DNA of 23,720 nucleotides from an uncultured Bacilli bacterium (lineage in GTDB: Bacteria > Bacillota_I > Bacilli_A > RF39 > UBA660): NCBI GenBank assembly GCA_947598455.1, contig CANQFI010000010.1, positions 1 through 23,720 of the forward strand, written 5' to 3'. Below, in pieces: positions 15,893 to 22,718 of this stretch. Each line of letters begins with the position of its first letter. The stretch's first letter is position 1. The notes below the pieces were generated by a model. The model was given only the letters and a program-made list of their open reading frames with translations. It made no database searches and was not told the DNA's origin. The position numbers and the translations under genes were made by a program.

Positions 15893-17371
15893 TTAACCTT
15901 TAACTAGATTTTTTTTAACAACAAAATTATATATTTTTTCTAAATTGTTTATATCATAATCAATTTCTTCTTTATTATTTTCATCAACTAATACTAACTT
16001 ATTATCATTTGACAAATAAATTAACTTTTTTTGTGCATCAATATAATCAACTGAATCATAATATCTAGTATCATTAAAATAAAGTATTTCTTTTATATCT
16101 GTTTCTTTTAAGGTTCCATAATATACATCACTTTTTGCTTGATTAGAATCATATAACATTTTAGATTCACTTTTTATTAATGGTAATTCCTCATTATTAG
16201 AAAACACATTATAATCACCATTCGTTGTTTTAAAATAATTTTCACCAATTTCTATTACATCACTTCTTAATAAAGTTAATACATAATTACCATTATATTC
16301 TGCATCTTCATATATATATAATTTATTATCATTTGTTAAAAATAAAAATCTTCTATAACCATTTGGAATCACGGTTTTTACATTATCATATAATTTTACA
16401 AAATTTGAATTAGCTAATGTTACGTATAACTCATTATTATTATTTATATATCCACCATAAAATCCATTAACAAAAATTGATTTTACGTTACTAGCCATCT
16501 TTGTAAAAGTAGAATAACTATTATTTAATCCACAATATTGTTTCATACCATTTTTTATATATAATTCATTATTATCATCTATAATAAAGCCACAAAAATT
16601 ATCAAATACTACGACATCTTTTACTCCATCATATTCATTTACTGCTTGATTACTTGAACCAGAATCATAACTAGCTCCTATATAAGATAAATCTTGATCC
16701 TTATTTATATAATAAATAGCTAATCCACTACTATAAAATTTTTCAATATCTGGAGCTACTTTCTTTATCGTTTTATGTTCTTCATTATCACCATAAATGT
16801 AATTGCTAAGTAATAATGGACCATCACCATCACCAATAAAATATAAGCCATCATCACTTCCTAGAGCTATAATTTCATTATGAGTTATTTCAATTTGTTT
16901 TATTCCATTACTTTGAAAGTCATTTTTTTCGGCAGAATTATTTGTATTTTCATTTTTATTATTAGCTCTTAACTCATTAACAATTAATCCTGTTCCAACA
17001 CCAAATAAAATTATTACAGCAACTACAATTAAACAAATAATTAACTTTTTTCTATTTTTAGAATTAGTAACAATATTGAAACTATTATTACCATTACCAA
17101 CTGGCATATTCACAGAATTTGATGTATTTATCAATTGAGATGTTTGCAAATTTTCTAGTTGAGAATTCTGATTATTAATATTATTATTTTCAAGACTATT
17201 AATTGCCATATTTGGTTGACTAACTGGTTGTTGATATGTCACATCTTGTGCCATTTGAATACTACTAGATTGTTCTTTAACTTCTCCATTTTGATTAATT
17301 ACTGGATGAGAATTAACCAAAGCACCACTACTATTATCTTGCATATTCGTATTATTTGAATCTGGTTCCAT
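15893..17371 (-). CDS. Single-pass membrane protein with Asn/Gln-rich cytoplasmic part and RCC1-like extracellular propeller
   Basis: A 492-aa protein. Residues 1-108 are Asn/Gln/Ser-rich, low-complexity and probably cytoplasmic. KNRKK precedes a membrane helix at about 110-131. The outer part consists of six or seven similar units of 40-50 residues with the pattern V-K-x-hydrophobic...x-Asp-N-N-E-L-Y (for example IIDDNNELYIKN, YINNNNELYVTL, LTNDNKLYIYED), resembling RCC1-type beta-propeller blades. I place the start at ATG 17371 (preceded by AGGAAG) and not at 17395, because that ATG overlaps a TATAAT box (17394-17399). It sits between an IS3 and a tnpB remnant. Function is unknown; display of a propeller for binding outside is inference. 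Confidence 0.72.
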   Translation of the reverse strand: MEPDSNNTNMQDNSSGALVNSHPVINQNGEVKEQSSSIQMAQDVTYQQPVSQPNMAINSLENNNINNQNSQLENLQTSQLINTSNSVNMPVGNGNNSFNIVTNSKNRKKLIICLIVVAVIILFGVGTGLIVNELRANNKNENTNNSAEKNDFQSNGIKQIEITHNEIIALGSDDGLYFIGDGDGPLLLSNYIYGDNEEHKTIKKVAPDIEKFYSSGLAIYYINKDQDLSYIGASYDSGSSNQAVNEYDGVKDVVVFDNFCGFIIDDNNELYIKNGMKQYCGLNNSYSTFTKMASNVKSIFVNGFYGGYINNNNELYVTLANSNFVKLYDNVKTVIPNGYRRFLFLTNDNKLYIYEDAEYNGNYVLTLLRSDVIEIGENYFKTTNGDYNVFSNNEELPLIKSESKMLYDSNQAKSDVYYGTLKETDIKEILYFNDTRYYDSVDYIDAQKKLIYLSNDNKLVLVDENNKEEIDYDINNLEKIYNFVVKKNLVKG

Positions 17372-17412
17372 TTTATCACACTTCCTATTATTCATTATAT
17401 CAAAATAAAAAG

Positions 17413-17446
17413 AAAATAAATAATTAAAATTATTTTTTTACATTAA
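17413..17446. repeat. AT-rich repeat, copy 2 (first copy at 2443-2478)
   Basis: Shares a 22-base block and an 11-base block (TTTTACATTAA) in the same order and orientation with 2443-2478; only the few bases between differ. Here it lies about 90 bases downstream of the tnpB fragment on the same strand, where the right end of an IS200/IS605 element would be expected. Confidence 0.5.
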
Positions 17447-17536
17447 GTTCTTCTACACACACTGATACATAAAGCTACTTTATAAATAGTAACATTTAAT
17501 ATTCGGTCATTTATTTTATTTAGTTTTCAATAACTT

Positions 17537-17734
17537 TTAATTTTTACTTTTTTTTAGTTTAAGTAAAGTTATCTCTTTATTTATTAAATCCAATTTTATA
17601 TTTTCATATATTTTATCTTTATATTTATTTTTTATATAGTTGTTACGATAACTATCTTTTATTACTTTAGCTTTAAATCTAGGATATCCACCTTTTTTTA
17701 TTAAAATATATTTTAAAATGGAATTTGTTATCAT
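17537..17734 (-). pseudogene. tnpB fragment of an IS200/IS605-type element
   Basis: A 65-codon frame containing GGYPRFKAKVIKDSYRNNY and, further on, YENIKLDLINKEITLLKLK. These match the N-terminal third of TnpB proteins (the YPRFKSK...SYRTN segment followed by a beta hairpin). TnpB is an RNA-guided nuclease of about 370-400 residues; here the RuvC acidic residues and the zinc finger are absent, so this is an inactive piece. Its upstream end runs directly into an AlbA_2 pseudogene in another frame, which looks like the scar of insertion or deletion. Confidence 0.62.
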
Positions 17735-18137
17735 TTATTTCAATATTATGTTTCAAAACTTCTTTTAAGTATTCAAAATGTAAATCTTGATTGTTCGAAA
17801 TATTATTTTCAAACGAACTGCTATATATACCAGATGATTTTAATCCTTTATCGGTTAAATAATATGGTTTATTTGGAGCTTCACTAACTTTTACTATAAT
17901 AATATTTTCAATATATATTTTTGTATAAAAAGTTAAATCAGAGCATATTCCTTAACGAATCATTCCACTTAATGCTTCTAAATCTTTTTCAACATTTTTT
18001 AATCCAATAATATTACCATTATCATCAATACCTATATAAATGGTTCCATAATTAGAATTAGCAAAAGCAACGGCTTCTTTCTCTATCTCTTTTGCGAGTT
18101 CAACTTTTAATTCAGTCTTTTAATCTTCATTATACAT
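17715..18137 (-). pseudogene. Broken AlbA_2 (schlafen-like, RecG-related) DNA-binding-domain gene
   Basis: From ATG 18137 (GGTGG 5 bases upstream) one frame reads KTELKVELAKEIEKEAVAF, ANSNYGTIYIGIDDNGNIIG and KVSEAPNKPYYLTDKGLKSS, ending near NQDLHFEYLKEVLKHNIEIN. This is the AlbA_2 fold of the 'ATP-binding protein / RecG-like regulator' family. Two in-frame TAA stops interrupt it (18120-18122 and 17952-17954), some residues between the SSG and NQDL motifs are missing, and the C-terminal winged-helix part is replaced by the tnpB fragment. Such proteins are usually 400-500 aa and often sit in mobile or defence-rich regions. It is non-functional as read. Confidence 0.68.
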
Positions 18138-18211
18138 TTTTACCACCAATTATATTACATACAAAATAAAAAATATTATCAATGCATTCGACCATAGATT
18201 ATTTTGATATT

Positions 18212-18235
18212 AAAAAATCGAACTAAAAAGTTCGA
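18212..18235 (-). terminator. Terminator downstream of the 372-aa gene
   Basis: A perfect 7-bp stem TCGAACT / AGTTCGA with a 4-base loop, followed on the minus strand by TTTTTT. It is the only GC-containing hairpin between the gene ending at 18330 and the AlbA_2 remnant. Confidence 0.75.
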
Positions 18236-18266
18236 CTAAAATACTATTTGGAACGATTGCTTGTTA

Positions 18267-18302
18267 AATTATGAATACCTAATAAACATAAAATTCATAA
18301 TT
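18267..18302. repeat. 10-bp inverted repeat after the 372-aa gene
   Basis: AATTATGAAT (18267-18276) and ATTCATAATT (18293-18302) with a 16-base loop. No T run follows; it may protect the transcript end or be chance. Confidence 0.35.
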
Positions 18303-18329
18303 ACTTGATATTCTAAATATAACATAACT

Positions 18330-19448
18330 TTATGCTTTACCACAATACTTTTTAAGCACATTTGCTAAATTGGTTAAAACATCCATCATATTACCAAATT
18401 GTGTTAAATATGATTTTTTCCAATCAGTAACCTTTGCCTGATTTTTAAATATATTTTCTAAATCAATTAATCCATCATTTACATTCCAGTCATATTCTAT
18501 ATAATGGATACTATTTCTTAAATTTTTTGCAAAATTTTGTGTATCTAAATCTAGTGGTAATATTTTTTCTTCTAATAATATTTTTTCTAATTTTTTGCCG
18601 TCTTCCATATAATTTATAATATTAAATATTAAGTCAAATATTTCATCAAATTTTATGGCTATCTGTTTAATTATAAAATATAAGAACAAAATTGAAGTGA
18701 TAGATTCCATATCAAATATATAAATTAATAAAATTTGTAGAAATGATATTTCTTGAATAATTAAAAAACTCTCAAACGTAATGATTCTGTTAAAATCTGA
18801 ATTCTTAATAATTAAATCTATTTTTTCATCATTAAATGATATTATTAAATCATATTTGTTTTTTTCTTTGATAAAATTTTCGCCAAAAGACTTTTTATTT
18901 TCTTCACAAATTATTGCATTATATAACTTTTTTATAGAGTGGATTATATAATAAGAAAAATCTTTTAATACTTCATAATTACTCATTTTATTTGTTATTT
19001 TTCCAAATACATAATAAGAATAAAAATTGCTTCCTATAAACCTCTTTGTATCATGATAAAATATGCTAATATCACTTCTTAATAAATATAAAAAATCTTG
19101 GGGCTTTGTTTTATATTCTAGTTGCATTGTATTTAAGATGTCTTCTATCTGTTTTTTATTACCTCTTTTTTTATGAAGCTTTACTCTGTTTCTAACATAT
19201 TTTAAATCTTCATAAAATTTATTATCAATTATTTCATCAACAATTTTATTATTTCCATATCCATACATTTTAGTAGTTTCAAACAAAAATACACTTAAAT
19301 CTCTTATAAAGATTGTAGATAAATAAATTCCTAATTGTTTATTTCTTTTTGAAATTTTCAAAAACATTAGAGCATAGTTATAATAGCAAAATAAATCCAA
19401 TTGATTATTAGCAAATTGAGTTCTTTTTTTCATTGTAGATGTATTCAT
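18330..19448 (-). CDS. Unknown 372-aa protein with two RN...H motifs, coupled to the glycosylase-like gene
   Basis: A helical protein with a Lys-rich N-terminus and a hydrophobic stretch at about residues 226-262 that may be buried helices or membrane. Two short motifs stand out: R86-N-R-V-K-L-H92 and R311-N-S-I-H315. Arg-Asn followed by His a few residues later is characteristic of HEPN-type helical domains (RNases and toxin-like proteins), where the spacing is usually R-x(4-6)-H; the first fits, the second is one short. No similarity is certain. The ATG overlaps the stop of the glycosylase-like gene as ATGA, with AAGGGG 5 bases upstream, so translation is coupled. It is the longest intact gene of this decayed region. 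Its function is unknown. Confidence 0.65.
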   Translation of the reverse strand: MNTSTMKKRTQFANNQLDLFCYYNYALMFLKISKRNKQLGIYLSTIFIRDLSVFLFETTKMYGYGNNKIVDEIIDNKFYEDLKYVRNRVKLHKKRGNKKQIEDILNTMQLEYKTKPQDFLYLLRSDISIFYHDTKRFIGSNFYSYYVFGKITNKMSNYEVLKDFSYYIIHSIKKLYNAIICEENKKSFGENFIKEKNKYDLIISFNDEKIDLIIKNSDFNRIITFESFLIIQEISFLQILLIYIFDMESITSILFLYFIIKQIAIKFDEIFDLIFNIINYMEDGKKLEKILLEEKILPLDLDTQNFAKNLRNSIHYIEYDWNVNDGLIDLENIFKNQAKVTDWKKSYLTQFGNMMDVLTNLANVLKKYCGKA

Positions 19449-19945
19449 AATAGCCCCTTCATTTTTTGAAAGATTGGAATATTATTTTTATAACTTTTTG
19501 GAGAAATAGGACTTGGATGATAAATTGGTAATATTTTATAACCATTAACTTCATATATATTGCCAACTAAATCTGCAAACTTATTAAATTTAAAATTAAG
19601 TAAATTCCTAGTAAGAAATTCTCTCAAAGTTATAATTAATTTAAGATTTAATATTTTTAATTGTTCTAACATTATATCTTTACAATTACTAGAACAATCT
19701 TTTAAATTTTTTCTTTCAAGTGGATAACATTTAACTGATTCTAAAAAAGTAGTATCAAAAATATTTCTATCAATCATATCAAATAATTTTTGTAATACAA
19801 CACCACTAGGTAATACTTTTCCATTTATATCACACCATAATTTATGACTTTTTCTCCATCCGTTATTTGCAGGTGCTTCTCCAACTAATAATATTGTCTG
19901 ATCTTTTTCCAAGAAATACTGTTTCAACATTAGGAAATTTATCAA
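19445..19945 (-). CDS. Uracil-DNA-glycosylase superfamily protein, N-terminal part lost by frameshift
   Basis: The conserved core of a uracil-DNA glycosylase of the iron-sulfur kind (family 4-like), which would remove uracil from DNA. It shows ILLVGEAPANNGWRKS (motif 1) at 18-33, LPSGVVLQKLFD, KCYP with C73 and C88 spaced by 14 residues, and YHPSPISPKSY (motif 2). Family 4 enzymes bind a 4Fe-4S cluster with C-x2-C near the N-terminus plus C-x(14-16)-C. The missing C-x2-C (YSCKSC) is present just upstream but in another frame, so the listed TTG start is not the ancestral one and residues 1-12 are probably not native. The TGA stop overlaps the next ATG. As it stands it likely cannot hold its cluster. 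Family good; activity doubtful. Confidence 0.75.
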   Translation of the reverse strand: MINFLMLKQYFLEKDQTILLVGEAPANNGWRKSHKLWCDINGKVLPSGVVLQKLFDMIDRNIFDTTFLESVKCYPLERKNLKDCSSNCKDIMLEQLKILNLKLIITLREFLTRNLLNFKFNKFADLVGNIYEVNGYKILPIYHPSPISPKSYKNNIPIFQKMKGLL

Positions 19946-20063
19946 CTAACTTAACACAAGATTTACAAGAATATACTTTTTCATCTACCTGTTTTAATAA
20001 TACTTTAATTAATTTTGACTTTAGTATGTGATACCTAGTCTTTGTATCATCAGTTAGTATTTT
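19908..20063 (-). pseudogene. Out-of-frame linker carrying the C-x2-C cluster motif between the YunG-like and glycosylase parts
   Basis: Directly after the TAA that ends the YunG-like ORF (20064-20066) the same frame stays open for about 50 codons: KILTDDTKTRYHILKSKL, then KVYSCKSCVKLVDKFPNVE and TVF. It then needs a shift of one base near 19910-19925 to continue into LEKDQTILLVGEAP of the glycosylase core. The simplest reading is one ancestral protein, YunG-like domain plus glycosylase, broken by a nonsense change (R-stop-K) and a frameshift. Sequencing or assembly error is the alternative. Confidence 0.6.
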
Positions 20064-20345
20064 TTATCTATTAATAATTTGATAATTTTTATAGTTTATT
20101 TCATGATTAAATTGACTTGAAGTTAAATCTATAATTTTATCTTCTATTAAATTAAAATAATGGCTAATTCCATCCACATGAATTTTACAAATATCTCCAC
20201 CAAAATAATCATTAATGATTAGAGATGTTATTGCACACATACCAAAACATTTATTTTTATCATTCCATTTGTTTTGAACTTTAAGATAACATAAATCTTT
20301 TGAATAACATTCTAACAAAACATTTTGTATATTTTCAATATCCAC
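20064..20345 (-). CDS. YunG-like domain protein, probably truncated from a fusion
   Basis: A 93-aa ORF of the YunG type, a small family of unknown biochemical role. Recognisable are NKCFGMCAITSLI, NDYFGGDICK, GISHYFNLI and IIDLTSSQFNHEINY, which match the family order (C-A-x-T-A-L, D-Y-F-G-G, S-H-Y-W-N, D-L-T-x-x-Q-F). Family members run about 20-25 residues further; here a TAA follows YQIINR and the matching residues (DDTKTRYHILKSKL) continue in the same frame after it. I prefer the GTG at 20345 (AGGTG 5 bases upstream, MDIENIQ as start) to the ATG at 20363. Promoter at 20382-20410. It lies upstream of the glycosylase part with which it was probably fused. Confidence 0.65.
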   Translation of the reverse strand: MDIENIQNVLLECYSKDLCYLKVQNKWNDKNKCFGMCAITSLIINDYFGGDICKIHVDGISHYFNLIEDKIIDLTSSQFNHEINYKNYQIINR

Positions 20346-20381
20346 AATAACACCTAATTTCATTAAGAATCAACTACAAAT

Positions 20382-20410
20382 ATTATATCAAATTTATCTT
20401 ATATTGTCGT
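20382..20410 (-). promoter_or_regulatory. Promoter of the YunG-like/glycosylase unit
   Basis: ACGACA (20405-20410) and a perfect TATAAT (20382-20387) on the minus strand, 17 bases apart, about 37 bases before the GTG start. Confidence 0.5.
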
Positions 20411-20427
20411 TTATTTAAATAGAAAAT

Positions 20428-21100
20428 CATTTAATATTTTCTAATTTATGTTTGTATGATTCTAATAAAAGTAAATATTCTTTTTTCCACTAGTGTTCAA
20501 ATAACCATTGAATTCCTTCCTTCTTAATAACAACATAATCATTTTTTGAATATTTAACTGAATAGAAAATTGTTTTTGTAATCGATGAACAACAACTGAT
20601 ATAGCACTTTTACTTTTAAGTAGATAATATCTCATAGATACCATAGACATATCATGATATTCATTTTCCATTGGTGGAATTTTTAATTCTTATTCTAATT
20701 TTTTAATTTGTTTTTTATAAAAATCGATTTCTAATTCTAAGTAGTGTTTTGATTTATTAAAATAGAATTCTTAAAACAATTAAATACATTCTTCGTTTAT
20801 AATCATTTCCCTTTTTCCTTTAATATATTTAGAACAAGTCCATATTTCAAGAGGATGTCTCTTTTTTATATAATATGCAATCCGATTTAATTGTTTTCTT
20901 GTTAAAAAGAATCTTTTTTCAACTATAGTTCTATACACCCATTTTCTATACATAAAATTTGCTTCTTTCTTTATTCCAATTGCACATATTAAGTAATATT
21001 ATTTTTAAAACTATCAAGCATGGTGTTTACACAACCATTTTCTTGTTAGGAGGATATCCTTAAAGCCGTTAAAATTAGTCTCCAACGGATCAATTTTTTT
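20428..21100 (-). pseudogene. Multiply broken gene of unknown function (about 220 codons)
   Basis: Protein-like sequence can be followed on the minus strand through frame changes and stops: IDPLETNFNGFKDILLTRKW; a shift; MLDSFKNNIT; a shift; MYRKWVYRTIVEKRFFLTRK, RIAYYIKKRHPLEIW and SKYIKGKREMIINEECI; TAA and TAA; KHYLELEIDFYKKQIKKLE; TAA; ELKIPPMENEYHDMSM; RYYLLKSKSAISVVV; a shift; KNDYVVIKKEGIQWLFEH; TAG; WKKEYLLLLESYKHK; TGA at 20428-20430. The pieces are continuous in order and composition, so this is one decayed gene and the 69-codon ORF at 20462-20671 is only part of it. I do not recognise the family; the basic, aromatic-rich character would suit a DNA-binding or replication protein of a mobile element. 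Confidence 0.55.
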
Positions 21101-21133
21101 CTTAAAATTGATAAGAAATTTAATTATTTTTTT

Positions 21134-21304
21134 TCAATACTTATTACTGATTTCTTCTAACTTTTCAAACATTTTTTGAATTTCTTTTTCATAATTTTTA
21201 TTCTTTAATAATACTTCTAATAGAAGAAAACTTGGTATATCTTTTGCGTTTTCTTTAAAATACTCTAATACTTGTGGTACGAATATTTCAAAGAAATAAT
21301 TGAT
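21134..21304 (-). CDS. Small 56-codon ORF with strong ribosome site but ATC as first codon
   Basis: On the minus strand AAAGGAGGTGA, a full anti-16S match, is followed after 5 bases by ATC and 55 further codons (NYFFEIFVPQVLEYFKENAK, then DIPSFLLLEVLLKNKNYEKE, ending EEISNKY) to TGA at 21134-21136. The product would be a small helical, amphipathic protein. ATG to ATC by one base would explain the missing start; ATC is otherwise a very rare start codon. An in-frame GTG 9 bases earlier overlaps the ribosome site and is unlikely. It follows the terminator of the ParB-like gene by a few bases, so it would need its own transcript or read-through. Family unknown. Confidence 0.45.
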   Translation of the reverse strand: MNYFFEIFVPQVLEYFKENAKDIPSFLLLEVLLKNKNYEKEIQKMFEKLEEISNKY

Positions 21305-21328
21305 AAATTTCACCTCCTTTCATACAAC

Positions 21329-21351
21329 AAAAAAGAGCAATTTCTTGCTCT
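21329..21351 (-). terminator. Terminator of the ParB-like/methyltransferase cluster
   Basis: AGAGCAA / TTGCTCT with a TTTC loop (GAAA on the transcript) and a run of six T on the minus strand, starting about 10 bases after the stop of the gene at 21362. The GAAA tetraloop makes this an efficient intrinsic terminator. Confidence 0.85.
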
Positions 21352-21361
21352 AGTAAAGAAT

Positions 21362-22087
21362 TTATTTTGAAATATTTGGTATTTCAGATCTTGGAATAAT
21401 TCTTACTTTAACTTTATTCATACCTAATAAATTACATTTTACTAATCTATGCAGACCATCTAAAATTACTAATCTTTCTTTATTTGCCATAACATCAATA
21501 GGGTATGATATATCTGAATTCATTATTCTTTCATATTCTAATTTGTATTTTTCTGGATTATTTATTACATCTCTTGGCTTTAAAACATACCACTCATTAT
21601 TCCAATTCCAAAATGGTACATCAAAATGCCATTCTAATATCTCCGATGCTATTTCTTGAACTGGACACTTTAATTTCCATACATCTTTTTCATCCCAATC
21701 AAAATCAAAACCATACTCTAATACACTTTCTGGAATTTTTATTTTGTCTGTCATTTCCCAACTTTTAAAATAAATGCACTCTAAATTATCATTAAATTTT
21801 ATTTCGTAAATACCATCAAAATTTTCATCATTTTGTTTTAAAGTCCAATGAGCTATAATCATGTTATTGTCTATAGCTAAAATATTTATTTCTATGTTTT
21901 GAATATTTTCATCTTTAATATGCTGCCATTCCTCATGAATTTCTTCAAATGAAGTATAGGGTTTCATAAAAGGTGTTTTCTGATAAAAAGTTGTTTTTTT
22001 AAATAATGATACAGCGCCATCAATATCTTTTTTAAACCAATAATCTCTTAATTGATTTAACCATTTTTTTGCAAAATTTCTATTCAT
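21362..22087 (-). CDS. Fusion of an NTF2/SnoaL-like domain with a ParB/sulfiredoxin-like domain
   Basis: A 241-aa protein with two parts. Residues 1 to about 115 look like a SnoaL/NTF2 fold: an opening helix (KKWLNQLRDYWFKKDIDGAV), FKKTTFYQKTPF, and strands ending IAHWTLKQNDENFDGIYEI. The C-terminal ~80 residues end with PIDVMANKERLVILDGLHRL and then a short VKVRIIP strand; D210-G-x-H213-R214 is the ParB/Srx nucleotide- and phosphate-binding signature. The middle contains Trp-rich WEMTDK and WHFDVPFWNWNNEW. The ATG lies one base after the stop of the methyltransferase, whose last codons supply GAAAGGAA, so the two are cotranslated. ParB-like domains bind or hydrolyse CTP/ATP; a role in nucleotide-dependent modification is possible but unproven. 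Confidence 0.7.
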   Translation of the reverse strand: MNRNFAKKWLNQLRDYWFKKDIDGAVSLFKKTTFYQKTPFMKPYTSFEEIHEEWQHIKDENIQNIEINILAIDNNMIIAHWTLKQNDENFDGIYEIKFNDNLECIYFKSWEMTDKIKIPESVLEYGFDFDWDEKDVWKLKCPVQEIASEILEWHFDVPFWNWNNEWYVLKPRDVINNPEKYKLEYERIMNSDISYPIDVMANKERLVILDGLHRLVKCNLLGMNKVKVRIIPRSEIPNISK

Positions 22088-22088
22088 T

Positions 22089-22709
22089 TTAATTTCCTTT
22101 CGTAACTTTTACTTGATATAAAACCTTTGGTTTTAAATATTCTTCCTCATTTCTAATCATGGAAGTTTCAAAAAAATCAACATTACCTATTATTTTAAAA
22201 TAATTATTTATATCTTCTTCATCAAAGAATCTTTTTGTATAATCTCCTTCAAAATAAAAGTTTCGTTCAAGTTGTGTACCAACACCTGCACCAAAGTTAA
22301 AATCATTAATTGATGCAACTCTAGCTAATAAAATACCATTAGATTTTAAAATTCTCTTAATTTCTTTCATTATATGAATTGTAGTTTCATTATCAAAATA
22401 GTGAAGTGATAAATCTGCTATAATGATGGAGTAACTACTATCATTAAATGGAAATTTTTCTAGCATATCTAAATATTTTGTTTTGCTATTTGGAATATTT
22501 TGTTCAACATTTTTTAATGCTTCAGTTGAAAAATCACATGATAATACATTAAAACCTTTTTCAATTAAATATAAAGTATCTGCTCCAATCCCACAATCTA
22601 AATCTAAAATTTCACTATCCTTGTTTTGATTTAATAAATCCAAATAATCATCTAGCCAATTATCATATACAGGAAGATCACTTCTTTTTTTAGACCAATT
22701 ATTCCACAT
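22089..22709 (-). CDS. Class I SAM-dependent methyltransferase
   Basis: A 206-aa Rossmann-fold methyltransferase. Motif I ILDLDCGIGAD at 34-44 is followed by the acidic D59 in LSCDFS (ribose contact), then motif II-like DSSYSIIIADLSLHYF and motif III RILKSNGILLARVAS. The usual first Gly of motif I (LDLGCG) is Asp here (D38), a single-base change (GGT to GAT) that could weaken cofactor binding. The C-terminal half carries KRFFDEEDINNYF and ends VLYQVKVTKG, as in small-molecule or TehB-like enzymes; the substrate is unknown. No clear ribosome site precedes the ATG, which is 9 bases after the stop of the NUDIX remnant, suggesting it was coupled to that gene. Good family assignment. Confidence 0.82.
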   Translation of the reverse strand: MWNNWSKKRSDLPVYDNWLDDYLDLLNQNKDSEILDLDCGIGADTLYLIEKGFNVLSCDFSTEALKNVEQNIPNSKTKYLDMLEKFPFNDSSYSIIIADLSLHYFDNETTIHIMKEIKRILKSNGILLARVASINDFNFGAGVGTQLERNFYFEGDYTKRFFDEEDINNYFKIIGNVDFFETSMIRNEEEYLKPKVLYQVKVTKGN

Positions 22710-22718
22710 ATTTACATA

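Noticed and set aside
17159..17359. Plus-strand 66-codon open frame opposite the Asn-rich part of the propeller protein
   Set aside because: Ile-rich mirror of Asn codons on the other strand; no start signal.
21505..21768. Plus-strand 87-codon open frame opposite the SnoaL/ParB-like gene
   Set aside because: Antisense to a gene with a clear DGLHRL motif and translational coupling; His/Leu/Phe-rich shadow.
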